A stretch of 49,962 nucleotides of DNA from Frankiaceae bacterium (GTDB taxonomy: Bacteria > Actinomycetota > Actinomycetes > JAFAQI01): assembly GCA_019239875.1 (NCBI GenBank), contig JAFAZI010000104.1, positions 1 to 49,962 on the forward strand, given 5' to 3'. Shown in pieces: positions 24,250-32,866 of this stretch; the stretch's first letter is position 1, and each line of letters begins with the position of its first letter. The notes below the pieces were generated by a model. The model saw only the letters and a list, made by a program, of their open reading frames with translations, ran no database searches and was not told the origin of the DNA. A program made the position numbers and the translations under genes.

Positions 24250-25005
24250 TCAGTGACGGGTGAGCCGCAGCTTGGACTGCGGGTGCGTACCTTCCCAGTC
24301 CGCCATCAGCACGGCGTTGAAGCCGTGGCGAGCGGCCGCAGCGACGAGCGTCTCGGTCCGGTAGTAGAAGTCCTCCCGCAGCCGGCCGAACTCCTTGCCT
24401 TCCGTGCGGTAAAAGGTGAAGTCGAACGTGCCGGTCGACTTCATCACGCGAGCGACGTTGGCGAAGCACTCTTCGATCACCGGAAGCGGGCAGTGGGAGA
24501 ACACGCTGTGGGCATGCACCCAGTCGAAGCGCTCGGCCGGCAGGAATGCGAATGACATGTCCTTGACCACCGTGAGGTACGGCAGCTTCTCGACCTGCGA
24601 CTTCCGGACGAGCGTGTCCTGCGCCGCGAGGATGACGTCCGGCGAGATGTCGACGCCGTAGTAGTGGCCCGCGTCGAGGAAGTCGATGAAGCGCCAGCCC
24701 GCCCGCAGGTTCCCGCAGCCGATCTCCAGCATCGTGTGCTGCGGCTCGAGACCGTGCTGCCGCAGGTAGTCGAACTGCTTGCGGCCGACCTTGCGCCAGG
24801 CGGCTCGCTCGTGGTTGCCGACTGCTGTCGCTTCTCCCTGCCGGATGTCGGCGCCGACGACCTCCGCGTAGTACCCGAGGTGGTCGCCACGATGTTTCAA
24901 CCGGAGCAGCGCATCGCGACGTAGCCGACGGACGTAACGCCGCGCCCGCTCGGGGTGCGCGATCGCGTGGCGGGCACCCTCGATCAGCCCTCGATGCTGC
25001 CGCAT
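24250..25005 (-). CDS. SAM-dependent methyltransferase (class I)
   Basis: The 251-residue protein has SAM motif I as MLEIGCGNLRAGWRF (about 90), then YGVDISPDVILAA (acidic residue for the ribose), KDMSFAFLPAERFDWVHAHSVFSHCP (motif II/III) and a C-terminal FDFTFYRTEGKEF. The N-terminal 70 residues are basic and helical (ARRYVRRLRRDALLRLKHRGDH). The ATG at 25005 is chosen since the open frame before it runs into the divergent promoter region. The substrate is unknown; similar proteins occur in cell-surface glycan loci, but no glycosyltransferases are adjacent. Confidence 0.83.
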   Translation of the reverse strand: MRQHRGLIEGARHAIAHPERARRYVRRLRRDALLRLKHRGDHLGYYAEVVGADIRQGEATAVGNHERAAWRKVGRKQFDYLRQHGLEPQHTMLEIGCGNLRAGWRFIDFLDAGHYYGVDISPDVILAAQDTLVRKSQVEKLPYLTVVKDMSFAFLPAERFDWVHAHSVFSHCPLPVIEECFANVARVMKSTGTFDFTFYRTEGKEFGRLREDFYYRTETLVAAAARHGFNAVLMADWEGTHPQSKLRLTRH

Positions 25006-25075
25006 GCTCGCGGAGGGTAGCGCGGGGAGATGAGATACCGCGTTTAATGATCGGGGCGAGGAGAGCGAGGACGCA

Positions 25076-26710
25076 ATGGCTCCGAAGCAGCAACCGATCG
25101 CTCGAGCGGTTTCCTGTGCCGGGCTCGTCGGCACGATCCTGCTGGCGCCCTCGACGAGCGCCTCGGGGCAGCCCTACAACCGCTGCGGCCCGCAGGCCGA
25201 CTCGTACGCCCCGACCGTCAGCTCGGTCACGATCTCAACGACGACGCTCAGCATCGCCAAGCACGCCCAGCAGCAGACGGTCACGGTTCACGCGAGCGAC
25301 CCCGCGCTGAGCGACAACAGCGGCGTACGCGTCGTCGAGGTTCAGCTCGAGGGTCCGCGAGACAGCCTTGCCATGCACCTGGCGCTCACCGATGGAACGA
25401 CGACCGAGGGGACCTGGACCGGCACGTTCACAATTCCGACGACCGCCAATTCAGGCGACTGGAACATTCGTCTCGTCGGCGTCCGTGATCGCACCTACAA
25501 CTGGACCTACTACATCCGCGACGGCAAGCAGCCACACAGCCGGACGGACCCTCGCCTGCAGTCAGGTTGGTCGACCGAGTTCACCGTCACGGGGACGCCC
25601 GGGCAGCCATCCTTCCATCCAGGCAAGCTGGCCTCGGGTCACTTGGCACATCACGTGGTCGATGCCCGAAGGGCGCCTGCGGCGCAAGCCGTGTCCGTGC
25701 GGTTCAGGGGGCCACAGCCCGCCATCGCGCGGCTCTGGCTCCGCGGCCACGGCACCGGCCGGCGTTACTTTGCCAAGCCGCGGCTGCGGCCGCGCTCGGA
25801 CGGCAGCTGGCATCGCCACTTCACGATTCCGAGATGGACCGGATCGCTTCGGGTTCGCGTCGGCTTGTACGTGCGTTACCCCGACGACGTCCGGCCGAAC
25901 TATCACTTCTTCGCCCCCTCGGCGTCACGCACCTCGCAGCTTCCTGGCGGGTTCCGGATCCGAGGCAGGGCCGACCTGACGCCACCGACCCTGACCGACT
26001 TCACCTTCACTCCTGATGCCGTCGACAGCACGAGCGAGTCGCAGACGGTCACGGTGACGGCGCGGGCAACCGACCACCAGTCCGGGGTGTCAAGGATCTA
26101 CGTCGACTTCTTCCATCACCCCCGCCGCTACCCGCCCCGCGGGTACGGGAGCGGTGTCGCACTGACCCATGACAGCGATGGCACGTGGCACGGGGCGATG
26201 ACCGTGCCGATGTGCATCGGCAGCCATCATTGGCAGGCCGATGTCTACTTGTTCGACAACGCGGGCGGCCGTTCGCACGACACGCTCAACGAGCTTCGCG
26301 CGGCGGGCTTCCCGACCAAGCTCACCGTGACGTCAGACCCACCGGGTGACACGGAGCCGCCGTACGTCACTGCATCCTCCTCCAGCGGCCTGGACAAGAC
26401 GATCACGCTCAACTTCAGCGAGGGGGTGAAGGGGCCGAGCCCGGACACGCTCGCGGTGTACGACGCACCGAAGCACAGCGCCGCCACGCCAGTAACGGTC
26501 ACGATGGTCACCTGTTCGAACGGCGTCGCGACGGTTGAGTGCGACGGCAGCCAGGGGCTGGTCACGGCGGCTTCATTGACCGTGCCGGATCTCACGGCCC
26601 ACCACCGGTACGACGTCTATGCCAACCCGAACCCGACGGTCGCGCGGATCACCGATGGCGTCGGCAACCCGATGGGCGCCGACGGGCGAGTTGCCGAGGT
26701 CACGGTCTGA
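25076..26710 (+). CDS. Secreted multi-Ig-like-domain protein
   Basis: The 544-residue precursor has a signal peptide (IARAVSCAGLVGTILLAPSTSASG). The rest is beta-rich: an Ig-like unit at about 45-170 (APTVSSVTISTTTLSIAK, TWTGTFTIPTTANSGDWNIRLVGVRD), a middle basic domain (180-310), a second similar unit at 315-420 (LTDFTFTPDAVDSTSESQTVTVTARATD, WHGAMTVPMCIGSHHWQADVYLFDN), and a C-terminal SbsA/Big_5-like unit from about 428 (EPPYVTASSSSGLDKTITLNFSEGV). The start has GAGGAGAG upstream. It is divergent from the methyltransferase by 70 bp. Likely a surface or matrix protein; no catalytic motif is seen. Confidence 0.8.
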   Translation: MAPKQQPIARAVSCAGLVGTILLAPSTSASGQPYNRCGPQADSYAPTVSSVTISTTTLSIAKHAQQQTVTVHASDPALSDNSGVRVVEVQLEGPRDSLAMHLALTDGTTTEGTWTGTFTIPTTANSGDWNIRLVGVRDRTYNWTYYIRDGKQPHSRTDPRLQSGWSTEFTVTGTPGQPSFHPGKLASGHLAHHVVDARRAPAAQAVSVRFRGPQPAIARLWLRGHGTGRRYFAKPRLRPRSDGSWHRHFTIPRWTGSLRVRVGLYVRYPDDVRPNYHFFAPSASRTSQLPGGFRIRGRADLTPPTLTDFTFTPDAVDSTSESQTVTVTARATDHQSGVSRIYVDFFHHPRRYPPRGYGSGVALTHDSDGTWHGAMTVPMCIGSHHWQADVYLFDNAGGRSHDTLNELRAAGFPTKLTVTSDPPGDTEPPYVTASSSSGLDKTITLNFSEGVKGPSPDTLAVYDAPKHSAATPVTVTMVTCSNGVATVECDGSQGLVTAASLTVPDLTAHHRYDVYANPNPTVARITDGVGNPMGADGRVAEVTV

Positions 26711-26716
26711 CAGCCG

Positions 26717-27520
26717 TCAGCGGAAGTCATCGGGACGGTGCCGACTGGCGACCTCGAAGAGCAGGATCGTGGCGGCGTTCGCAACGTTCAGCGAGTCGAC
26801 TCCCCCAGCCATCGGGATCGCGACCGCACCATCGGTCTTGCCGTTCCAGTCCTTGTGGATGCCATAACGTTCGCTGCCCAGCACGAGCGCGGTACGCGGT
26901 CCGTATTCGATGGACTTGTACGACGTGGGCGCGTCCGTGTCCGTCCCGAGGATCTGAAACTGGTGGCGACGCAACCAATCGCTCGCCTCGTCGATCGAGC
27001 AGTCGACGATCGGCATCGTCAGGGATGCGGCCATGCTCGCGTGGATGAGGCGCGGATGTGTGAGCCGCACCCGGCGATTCGTGAGCAGCACTGCGCTCGC
27101 GCCGCTCGCCTGCGCCGACCGGATCGCCGTCCCGACATTGCCCATCACCTCCAGGCCGTCGAGGACCACGACCAGCGAGCGCTCCGCGAGCGGCTCCACG
27201 TCAGCGAGCGCCCACTGCTTCGACAACGCGATGGCCGCCAAACCGTCCGACGTGTCGCGGTCACTGAGTCGATCAGCGAGTCGCCCGCTGATCTCGAAAC
27301 TCTCGGCCGCCACAGATTCGGCCCGGTCGCGGACGTCGGTCGCTCGATTGCCACGAAACCGTTCCGGAGCATGCAGCACTGCGACGATCGGCAAACCGGC
27401 ATCGAGAGCGGACTCCACCTCCCACAGCCCGTCGAGCACGATCAGGCGCTGCGGGTTGGGCTTGGAGTTGTTCTGGATCGCGAGGTACTGCTGCACCGCG
27501 GGATGCTTCGGCCCGATCAC
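26717..27520 (-). CDS. TrmH/SpoU-family RNA 2'-O-methyltransferase
   Basis: The 267-residue protein has an N-terminal substrate-binding region (about 1-105) and a SPOUT domain with the three SpoU motifs: DGLEVMGNVGTAIRSAQASGA, TALVLGSERYGIHKDW and IPMAGGVDSLNVANAATILLFE. These form the trefoil knot that binds SAM and methylates ribose in tRNA or rRNA. The frame is open upstream, but GTG 27520 forms a GTGA overlap with the stop of the preceding secreted-protein gene. The RNA target is unknown. It converges on the Ig-like gene with a 6-bp gap. Confidence 0.9.
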   Translation of the reverse strand: MIGPKHPAVQQYLAIQNNSKPNPQRLIVLDGLWEVESALDAGLPIVAVLHAPERFRGNRATDVRDRAESVAAESFEISGRLADRLSDRDTSDGLAAIALSKQWALADVEPLAERSLVVVLDGLEVMGNVGTAIRSAQASGASAVLLTNRRVRLTHPRLIHASMAASLTMPIVDCSIDEASDWLRRHQFQILGTDTDAPTSYKSIEYGPRTALVLGSERYGIHKDWNGKTDGAVAIPMAGGVDSLNVANAATILLFEVASRHRPDDFR

Positions 27521-28452
27521 TGCTTCGGCGGGTCGAGCCGACGCACGGTGCCGTCGAATCCGCAGACGAACACCGAACCCTTGCGCCAGCCGTGTCCGGT
27601 GCCGATGGCGGTCGCGGACGGGTTCTGGAGGCCACTCGCGATCAGACAAGCACGATCGGTCTTCGGGTCGTAGCTGAAGACCTCGCCGGAGGAGTTCCCT
27701 GGCACATAGAGGACGCCGCCCCGCGCCCGGATCAGATCATCCAGGCCCTTGGGCGCCGCTGAGCCGAGTCCGACGAAGTTGGCGACCTGCTTCGCGCGAC
27801 CAGGATGTCGCAGCGGGATCCGGATGACCGGCGCCTTCTGCGTGAAGGTGCGGTCGACGTACATGACCTTGCGCTTCCGGTCGACTGCGATGCCGTTCGT
27901 GTCGGACAGCTTCGCCCATTGCGTCTTCACCTTGTGCCGCTTGCCGACCCCGATCCTGGTGATGCCGGTCCCCGTGCCGGTGTCGCGCGTGACATACGCC
28001 GCACCCCCTGGGCCGAGTGCCAGACCGTTCGGCATCGTCAGGTGATCGGCATACGGCTGCACCTTGCCGGTCGCCAGGTTGAGGAGCTCGAGCGTCCCGT
28101 CGTCGCGATTGAGGGCGCCTGACTCGACGCCGTCGCCGGTCGGCAGCAGGATGCGTTTGCCATGCCACACGAGCTGACCCGGACTTGATGCACTGACGAC
28201 GGTCGTGACGTCGCCGTTCTTGGCGAGCCGTTCGACAGCGTTGTTGGTGGAGCTCGACAGCAGCATTCCGCCTTGGTTGTCAGGCAACAAGCTCTCGAGG
28301 ATGCCGAGTCCGCTTGCCACCGTGTGCATCCGCCAGAGCTTGCAAGCGTGGGCGGGTGCCGGACCGGCGGTGGCCGCGAATGAGCCCGGCGCGGCGACGG
28401 CACCTACGATCAGCGCCGCGCCGGCGACCGCGCTGGCTCCCCATCGATTCAC
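27517..28452 (-). CDS. Secreted beta-propeller-like (SMP-30/NHL-type) protein
   Basis: The 311-residue precursor starts at GTG 28452 (TAGGG upstream) with the signal peptide NRWGASAVAGAALIVGAVAAPGSFA. Repeating blade-like segments follow: ILESLLPDNQGGMLLSSS, DGTLELLNLATGKVQPY, TMPNGLALGPGGAAYVTRDTG, DTNGIAVDRKRKVMYVDRT, GLDDLIRARGGVLYVPGN and FSYDPKTDRACLIASGLQNPSA. This points to a six-bladed propeller of the SMP-30/gluconolactonase or ScyD type. Its stop overlaps the SpoU methyltransferase start by 4 bp, an unexpected pairing. Ligand or activity unknown. Confidence 0.8.
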   Translation of the reverse strand: MNRWGASAVAGAALIVGAVAAPGSFAATAGPAPAHACKLWRMHTVASGLGILESLLPDNQGGMLLSSSTNNAVERLAKNGDVTTVVSASSPGQLVWHGKRILLPTGDGVESGALNRDDGTLELLNLATGKVQPYADHLTMPNGLALGPGGAAYVTRDTGTGTGITRIGVGKRHKVKTQWAKLSDTNGIAVDRKRKVMYVDRTFTQKAPVIRIPLRHPGRAKQVANFVGLGSAAPKGLDDLIRARGGVLYVPGNSSGEVFSYDPKTDRACLIASGLQNPSATAIGTGHGWRKGSVFVCGFDGTVRRLDPPKQ

Positions 28453-28462
28453 GACGCTGACC

Positions 28463-29206
28463 CTATGCGGAGTCGACCACCGCGACGCTCGACGTGACCA
28501 TGCGTTCGAGCAGGTCTCGTGCCGCCGCGACGGCGGCGACGTCGTCGTGCGCGGCGATCGCCTCGACGAGTGCCCGCTGTGCAGCAAGGTCAATGATCTC
28601 GGGGCGGGAGAGCTGGAGGGAAAGATCCGGGAACCGGTGCAACGCCTCCACCAGTGTGTTGTCCGCGAGCTGGTACGCGAGGTTGTCGCTTGCGCGCACG
28701 ATCATCCGCCACAGCGCGTCGTACTCGGCACCGAGCGTCTCATCGCTCGGTAGTTCATCGAGCGCCAACAGCCGGTCGACGTGGCCGGTGAGGTCGGCGG
28801 CAGCGTCGTCATCAACCCGGACAGCCGCCAGCCGAGCGGCGTCGATACCGACCGCGAGTCGCATCTCGACGACCGACCGCAGCAGGAGGACCGCACCCAG
28901 ATCGCCGGCCGTCGCCAGCTCACCGAGCAGTTCCAGGCCGGCATGGCTGCGCCAGTCCAGCACCCGCGTCGAGCCACCGTGGTTGACCTCGACGAGCCGC
29001 GCCTGCTCGAGCCGGCGCATCGCCTCGCGGACGGCATGGCGGTTGACGGCGAACTGTGCCGCGAGAACTCGCTCGCCCGGCAGCGCCGTACCTGGCTCGA
29101 GCGAGCCGTCGAGGATCGCGTCCCGCAGCTGCCGGAAGATGTCTTCCGACACCGCCGCTCGCGAGACCGGGGCGAAGACGACCGGGGAGTCTGCGGCCTG
29201 GGTCAC
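28463..29206 (-). CDS. GntR-family (FadR/FCD subfamily) transcriptional regulator
   Basis: The 247-residue protein has the GntR winged helix at about 15-85 (SEDIFRQLRDAILDGSLEPGTALPGERVLAAQFAVNRHAVREAMRRLEQARLV) and a helical FCD ligand domain. The start at GTG 29206 overlaps the sterol desaturase stop (GTGA), so the two are coupled. A perfect ACTGGT-TGG-ACCAGT palindrome upstream of the desaturase matches the TGGT-N3-ACCA core known for FadR-type regulators, so self-control of the operon is likely. Ligands of this subfamily are usually organic acids. Confidence 0.9.
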   Translation of the reverse strand: MTQAADSPVVFAPVSRAAVSEDIFRQLRDAILDGSLEPGTALPGERVLAAQFAVNRHAVREAMRRLEQARLVEVNHGGSTRVLDWRSHAGLELLGELATAGDLGAVLLLRSVVEMRLAVGIDAARLAAVRVDDDAAADLTGHVDRLLALDELPSDETLGAEYDALWRMIVRASDNLAYQLADNTLVEALHRFPDLSLQLSRPEIIDLAAQRALVEAIAAHDDVAAVAAARDLLERMVTSSVAVVDSA

Positions 29207-30051
29207 GCGGCGACCGCGGCTTCGGGCGACCAGCCCGGGCCGCGGGTGAGGTGACGGATGCGGTCGCGCCAGCGGACCGCCTTCGCCACGTCCGCCGCGA
29301 TGCCGCGGTACTCGTGGATGGCCACGAGGACCGGGTTGTAGGTCGTGAGGTTCTTCGTCAGGCCGTAGACGACGCGCTCGTCCTCTGCCTCGAAGGTGCC
29401 GAACATCCGGTCCCAGATGATGAGGATGCCCGCGTAGTTGCGGTCGAGGTACTGCGGGTTGGAGCCGTGGTGCACGCGGTGATGGCTCGGCGTGTTCATC
29501 ACGAACTCGAACCACCGCGGCAGCTTCTTGATCCGCTCGGTGTGCAGCCAGAACTGGTAGATGAGGCTGATCGACTGCTGGAGCAGGATCATCCACGGCG
29601 AGATGCCGATCGCGGCCAGCGGTAGCCAGAACGGCAGCGACGTGAACGGAGTCCAGGTCTGTCGCAAGGCGGTGGACAGGTTGTATCGCTGGCTCGAGTG
29701 GTGCACCGAATGGCTGGCCCACAGAATGCGGATCTCGTGGTGAGTCCGGTGGTAGAGGTAGTAGGCGAGGTCGTCGGCGAAGAACAGGATGACCCAGGTC
29801 CACCAGTCGTGCGACGACAGTCGCAGCGGCGTCGCCTCGTAGATGCCGACCATCGCCGCGACCGACAGGACCTTCCAGCCGCTCTCGATCACGAGAAAGC
29901 CTGCGCCCATCGAGATCGACGTCCGGCTGTCACGCCTGGAGTACCCGACCATGTCCTCATCCGGCGCGAAGCGGAATGCGAGCACCTCCAGCGCCAGCAG
30001 CAACACGAACACGGGGATGGCTGAGAACAGCACGATCGACGCTGCGTCCAT
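29203..30051 (-). CDS. Sterol desaturase/fatty acid hydroxylase-type membrane di-iron enzyme
   Basis: The 282-residue integral membrane protein carries the histidine motifs of the fatty-acid-hydroxylase superfamily: HRTHH (about 130), HSVHHSS (about 143) and HRVHHG (about 200). These ligate two irons. Membrane helices at the N-terminus (IVLFSAIPVFVLLLALEVLAF) and before the first box fit the family. It could hydroxylate or desaturate a lipid, carotenoid or hopanoid; the substrate is not evident. It is the first gene of an operon with a GntR regulator. Confidence 0.88.
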   Translation of the reverse strand: MDAASIVLFSAIPVFVLLLALEVLAFRFAPDEDMVGYSRRDSRTSISMGAGFLVIESGWKVLSVAAMVGIYEATPLRLSSHDWWTWVILFFADDLAYYLYHRTHHEIRILWASHSVHHSSQRYNLSTALRQTWTPFTSLPFWLPLAAIGISPWMILLQQSISLIYQFWLHTERIKKLPRWFEFVMNTPSHHRVHHGSNPQYLDRNYAGILIIWDRMFGTFEAEDERVVYGLTKNLTTYNPVLVAIHEYRGIAADVAKAVRWRDRIRHLTRGPGWSPEAAVAA

Positions 30052-30086
30052 GTCGAGAACGGTACGACGAAATCGGCCTCTGGTCT

Positions 30087-30101
30087 ACTGGTTGGACCAG
30101 T
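30087..30101. promoter_or_regulatory. FadR-type GntR operator
   Basis: ACTGGT-TGG-ACCAGT is a perfect 15-bp palindrome 36 bp upstream of the desaturase start. It has the TGGT-N3-ACCA core of FadR/FCD-type GntR operators. The coupled GntR protein is the obvious binder. Confidence 0.7.
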
Positions 30102-30114
30102 GATCCAGGTCACA

Positions 30115-30623
30115 TCATGCGCGCGGCGCGCCCGCGGCGGTGAGGCACCCGCAGTCGGTGCCGACGTCAGCCCACGGGGCGGCGAGCTCGAAGATCGCGA
30201 CCGCGCTCGTGGGGAACTCCGAACGCAACCAGCGGATCGCATCCGGATCGCCGGTCCCATCGTCGATCGCGTACGCAGCGCCGTGCATGGACGGGTTGTG
30301 ACCGACCAGCACGACTGTGCGGATTCAGCGGGCGCTTCCTGGATGATCCTGAGGAGTTGGTCGACGTCGTTGTCATAGATGCGCTGGTCGGCGACCGGCG
30401 CCGGCGCGCCTTGCAGAGCGCCGGCGATCTGCGCCCAGGTCTGCCGGGTGCGGCGCGACGGGGAGATCACCACGTGGTCCGGCTTCAGCCCCCGGGTCGC
30501 CAGCCACTCACCGATCGCGGTCGCGTCCCGCAACCCTTTAGGTGACAGCTCGCGTTCGACGTCGCTCGGCCCGGTCGACTCTGCCTTGGCGTGCCGGATC
30601 AGGACCAGGGTTCGGGCGGTCAT
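30115..30623 (-). pseudogene. sixA: SixA-like phosphohistidine phosphatase, broken by a one-base frameshift
   Basis: The start (ATG 30623) reads LVLIRHAKAE with the catalytic RHA motif, then SPSRRTRQTWAQIAGAL and IYDNDVDQLLRIIQEAPAE. Just after this, near 30325, the frame breaks. The rest of the family protein continues in another frame as IRTVVLVGHNPSMHGAAYAID with the second catalytic histidine, ending in AAGAPRA at 30115. Restoring one base between GA and ATCC would give a normal product of about 169 residues. The gene is either a recent pseudogene or the site of a sequencing error. No other damage is seen. Confidence 0.8.
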
Positions 30624-30691
30624 GACCGGAACCTACGCAGAAATGAGTGATCGCTTGACCTTCCCGCTACGGCAATCCCTACCGTCGTTGC

Positions 30692-31525
30692 GTGGCCCCC
30701 GACGAGGAGATGCTCAGCATCGGGCGCTTCGCGCGGCTCACCGGTCTCACCGCCAAGGCTTTACGTCACTACGACGCGGAAGGGGTCTTCGCCCCGTCGT
30801 ACGTCGATCCGTCGTCGGGCTACCGCTACTACGGGTCGGAACAGGTCGAGACCGGCCGGCTGATCCAGCGGCTGCGATCCCTCGACCTGCCACTGCCCGA
30901 GGTCGCGCGCCTGATCGCGTTGCAACGTGACAACCCGTCGGAGTTCGACGTCGCGCTCGTCGCCCAACGACAACGCCTGCTCGCGCGCGTCATGCGACTG
31001 CAGGGCCAGCTCCACAACCTCGACCACCTGATCGCTGACAAGGGGATTGTTGCCGTGACCCAGACCACGACCATCGAAGACACTGCCGCCGAGCGGAAGA
31101 TCGCCGTCGACCTGTTCAACCACGTGTGGACGCTGCTCGAGAAGGAGGACCGCACCGAGTCCGAGGAGGCCGAGATGATCCACTCGGCCCACGCATCGAC
31201 GGTGCACTGGATGCACGTCGGCGAACCCGTCAACCGCGCCCGCGGCGAGTGGCAGTGCTCCCGGGTCTATGCCGTCCTCGGCCGCGGCGAGCCGGCCGTC
31301 TTCCACGCCAAGAAGGTGCTGGAGATCTGCCAGCGCGAAGGGATCGGCGACTGGGATCTCGCGTTCGCCTATGAAGCGCTTGCCCGCGCCACGGCCGTCG
31401 CGGGTGACATCGAAGAAGCCCACCGGTGGGCCGAGCAGGCACGCGCCGCATGCACCGACGTCGCGGAGGACGACGACCGGGAGATCGTGCTGTCCGACCT
31501 CGCAACCCTGCCCGCCGGCGTCTGA
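30692..31525 (+). CDS. MerR-family regulator fused to a helical C-terminal domain
   Basis: The 277-residue protein has an N-terminal MerR winged helix (MLSIGRFARLTGLTAKALRHYDAEGVFAPSYVDPSSGYRYYGSEQV) followed by a long coiled helix (about 60-115). A C-terminal domain from about 135 (AVDLFNHVWTLLEKEDRTESEEAEMIHSAHASTVHWMHVGEP, RVYAVLGRGEPAVFHAKKVLEICQ, AYEALARATAVAGDIEEAHRWAEQA) has the look of TPR-like helix pairs; similar domains also occur as separate proteins. Such a domain may sense a protein or small molecule. GTG 30692 is used; ATG 30710 is possible. A C10 run follows its stop directly. Confidence 0.85.
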   Translation: MAPDEEMLSIGRFARLTGLTAKALRHYDAEGVFAPSYVDPSSGYRYYGSEQVETGRLIQRLRSLDLPLPEVARLIALQRDNPSEFDVALVAQRQRLLARVMRLQGQLHNLDHLIADKGIVAVTQTTTIEDTAAERKIAVDLFNHVWTLLEKEDRTESEEAEMIHSAHASTVHWMHVGEPVNRARGEWQCSRVYAVLGRGEPAVFHAKKVLEICQREGIGDWDLAFAYEALARATAVAGDIEEAHRWAEQARAACTDVAEDDDREIVLSDLATLPAGV

Positions 31526-31535
31526 CCCCCCCCCC
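31526..31535. repeat. Ten-cytosine homopolymer
   Basis: A run of ten C directly follows the MerR stop codon. It lies outside coding sequence but is slippage- and error-prone. Confidence 0.9.
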
Positions 31536-31540
31536 GTTAT

Positions 31541-31604
31541 CGCCCAACCGTCTCGAATCGTTGGTTTGCGAGGGTGCGAATCAACGATTTGAGACGGTTG
31601 GGCG
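31541..31604. terminator. Long inverted repeat between convergent genes
   Basis: Arms of 23 bases (31541-31563 and 31582-31604) match at 22 positions around an 18-base loop that itself holds short pairing. It lies between the stops of the MerR gene and the acyl-CoA dehydrogenase gene, so a bidirectional terminator is likely. The length is unusual and a repetitive palindromic element is possible. Confidence 0.65.
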
Positions 31605-31625
31605 AAGGGTTGAGGGTGGAGGGAG

Positions 31626-32819
31626 CTAGACCAGGCCTGCGATGCCGGCCTTGGCCATCCGGCTGCCGATGATCACGCGCTGGATCTCGCTGGTGCCCTC
31701 CCAGATCCGTTCAACCCGGAGCTCTCGGTAGAAGCGCTCGGCGACGTTCTCCCGCATGTAGCCGCGGCCGCCGAACACCTGCACGGCGCGGTCGGCGACG
31801 CGGTTCGCCATCTCGGAGGCGTAGAGCTTCGCCATGGAGCACTGGACATGTTGGGTCTTCACATCGCGGCCTTCATCGGCCCCACGCGCCGTGTCATAGA
31901 CCATCGCCCGCGCGGCGTACAGCTCCGTCAGGCTGTCCGCCAGCATCGCCTGCACGGTCCCGAAGTCGGCGACCCTGGTCCCTCCGACGACCCGTTCGGT
32001 CGCGAACGCCGTCATCTCCTCGACGAGCCGTTGCGCCGCGCCAAGGCAACGCGCGGCGACCATCAGCCGCTCGAACCGGAACCACTCGTAGGCGAACCGC
32101 ATCCCGTCACCTTCGGCGCCGACGAGGTTGGTTGCGGGGACGCGCACACCTTCGAAGGCGACGATCGGATGGTGATGGCTGATGGTGTGGGAGTACGCAG
32201 GCGTGCGCACGACCCGCACGCCGTCGGTCGGGAGGTCGACGAAGAACATCGCGTGCTCACCGGCGTTGTCACCGCCGACCAGCTTGGCCTGGAAGAACGC
32301 ATAGTCCGCCGAGTTGTACGACGTGACGTGCCACTTCACTCCGTCGAGGACGTAGTGATCGCCGTCGCGTCGTGCGGTCGCCACGATGTCATCGACGTCC
32401 GAGCCTGCGCCTTCTTCGGTGATGGCGTAGCACTCCTCCCGATGGCCCGCGACAGTCGGTCGGAGCCAGCGGTCGAGCTGCTCGTCGGTCGCGACATCGG
32501 GTAGCCATGAGGGCGGGGTGGCCGCGACCCACCCGAGGGCGTTCGTGACCCGACCGACCTGTTCTTGGACCAGCACCTGCTGCAGCGTCGTGCAGCCCTG
32601 GCCACCGAGGCGGGTCGGCAGGTTGGTTGCGTACAGACCCAGCTCGATGGCGCGCGCTTTGTGCTTGCTGGTGACGTCGGCCGGGAGCACCCCGTCGGAC
32701 AGCTCGGCTTCGACCTCGTGCGGGATCAGCTCGTTCGCGAACCCATGCGCACGCGCCTGGACCTCGAGGTCCGCTTCGGTCAACCCGTACATTCGCGGCT
32801 CCCGAGTCGATCCGGCCAT
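31626..32819 (-). CDS. Acyl-CoA dehydrogenase
   Basis: The 397-residue flavoenzyme shows ACAD signatures: CYAITEEGAGSDV (FAD/substrate loop), WHVTSYNSADYAFFQAK, FERLMVAARCLGAAQRLVEEM, VQVFGGRGYMRENVAERFYRELR and WEGTSEIQ, whose glutamate is the usual catalytic base. Members abstract the alpha proton of an acyl-CoA and pass electrons to ETF. ATG 32819 is chosen since the frame before it lies in the promoter/operator. It is divergent from the DAO-type oxidase across a TetR-type palindrome shared with three other promoters in this region, which ties it to that catabolic set. Chain specificity unknown. Confidence 0.92.
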   Translation of the reverse strand: MAGSTREPRMYGLTEADLEVQARAHGFANELIPHEVEAELSDGVLPADVTSKHKARAIELGLYATNLPTRLGGQGCTTLQQVLVQEQVGRVTNALGWVAATPPSWLPDVATDEQLDRWLRPTVAGHREECYAITEEGAGSDVDDIVATARRDGDHYVLDGVKWHVTSYNSADYAFFQAKLVGGDNAGEHAMFFVDLPTDGVRVVRTPAYSHTISHHHPIVAFEGVRVPATNLVGAEGDGMRFAYEWFRFERLMVAARCLGAAQRLVEEMTAFATERVVGGTRVADFGTVQAMLADSLTELYAARAMVYDTARGADEGRDVKTQHVQCSMAKLYASEMANRVADRAVQVFGGRGYMRENVAERFYRELRVERIWEGTSEIQRVIIGSRMAKAGIAGLV

Positions 32820-32832
32820 CGGCCAAAGTATT

Positions 32833-32850
32833 GACTGACTGTTCAGTCTA
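32833..32850. promoter_or_regulatory. Shared TetR-type operator, ACAD/DAO divergent promoter
   Basis: GACTGACTGTTCAGTC (32833-32848) matches the operator at 39158 at 15 of 16 positions. On the minus strand it directly follows a TAGACT -10 element (32850-32845), giving TAGACTGAACAGTCAGTCAA, nearly identical to the site before the CrtI-like gene. The -35 is weak. Confidence 0.75.
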
Positions 32851-32866
32851 TGCAAGCGTTCGACCT

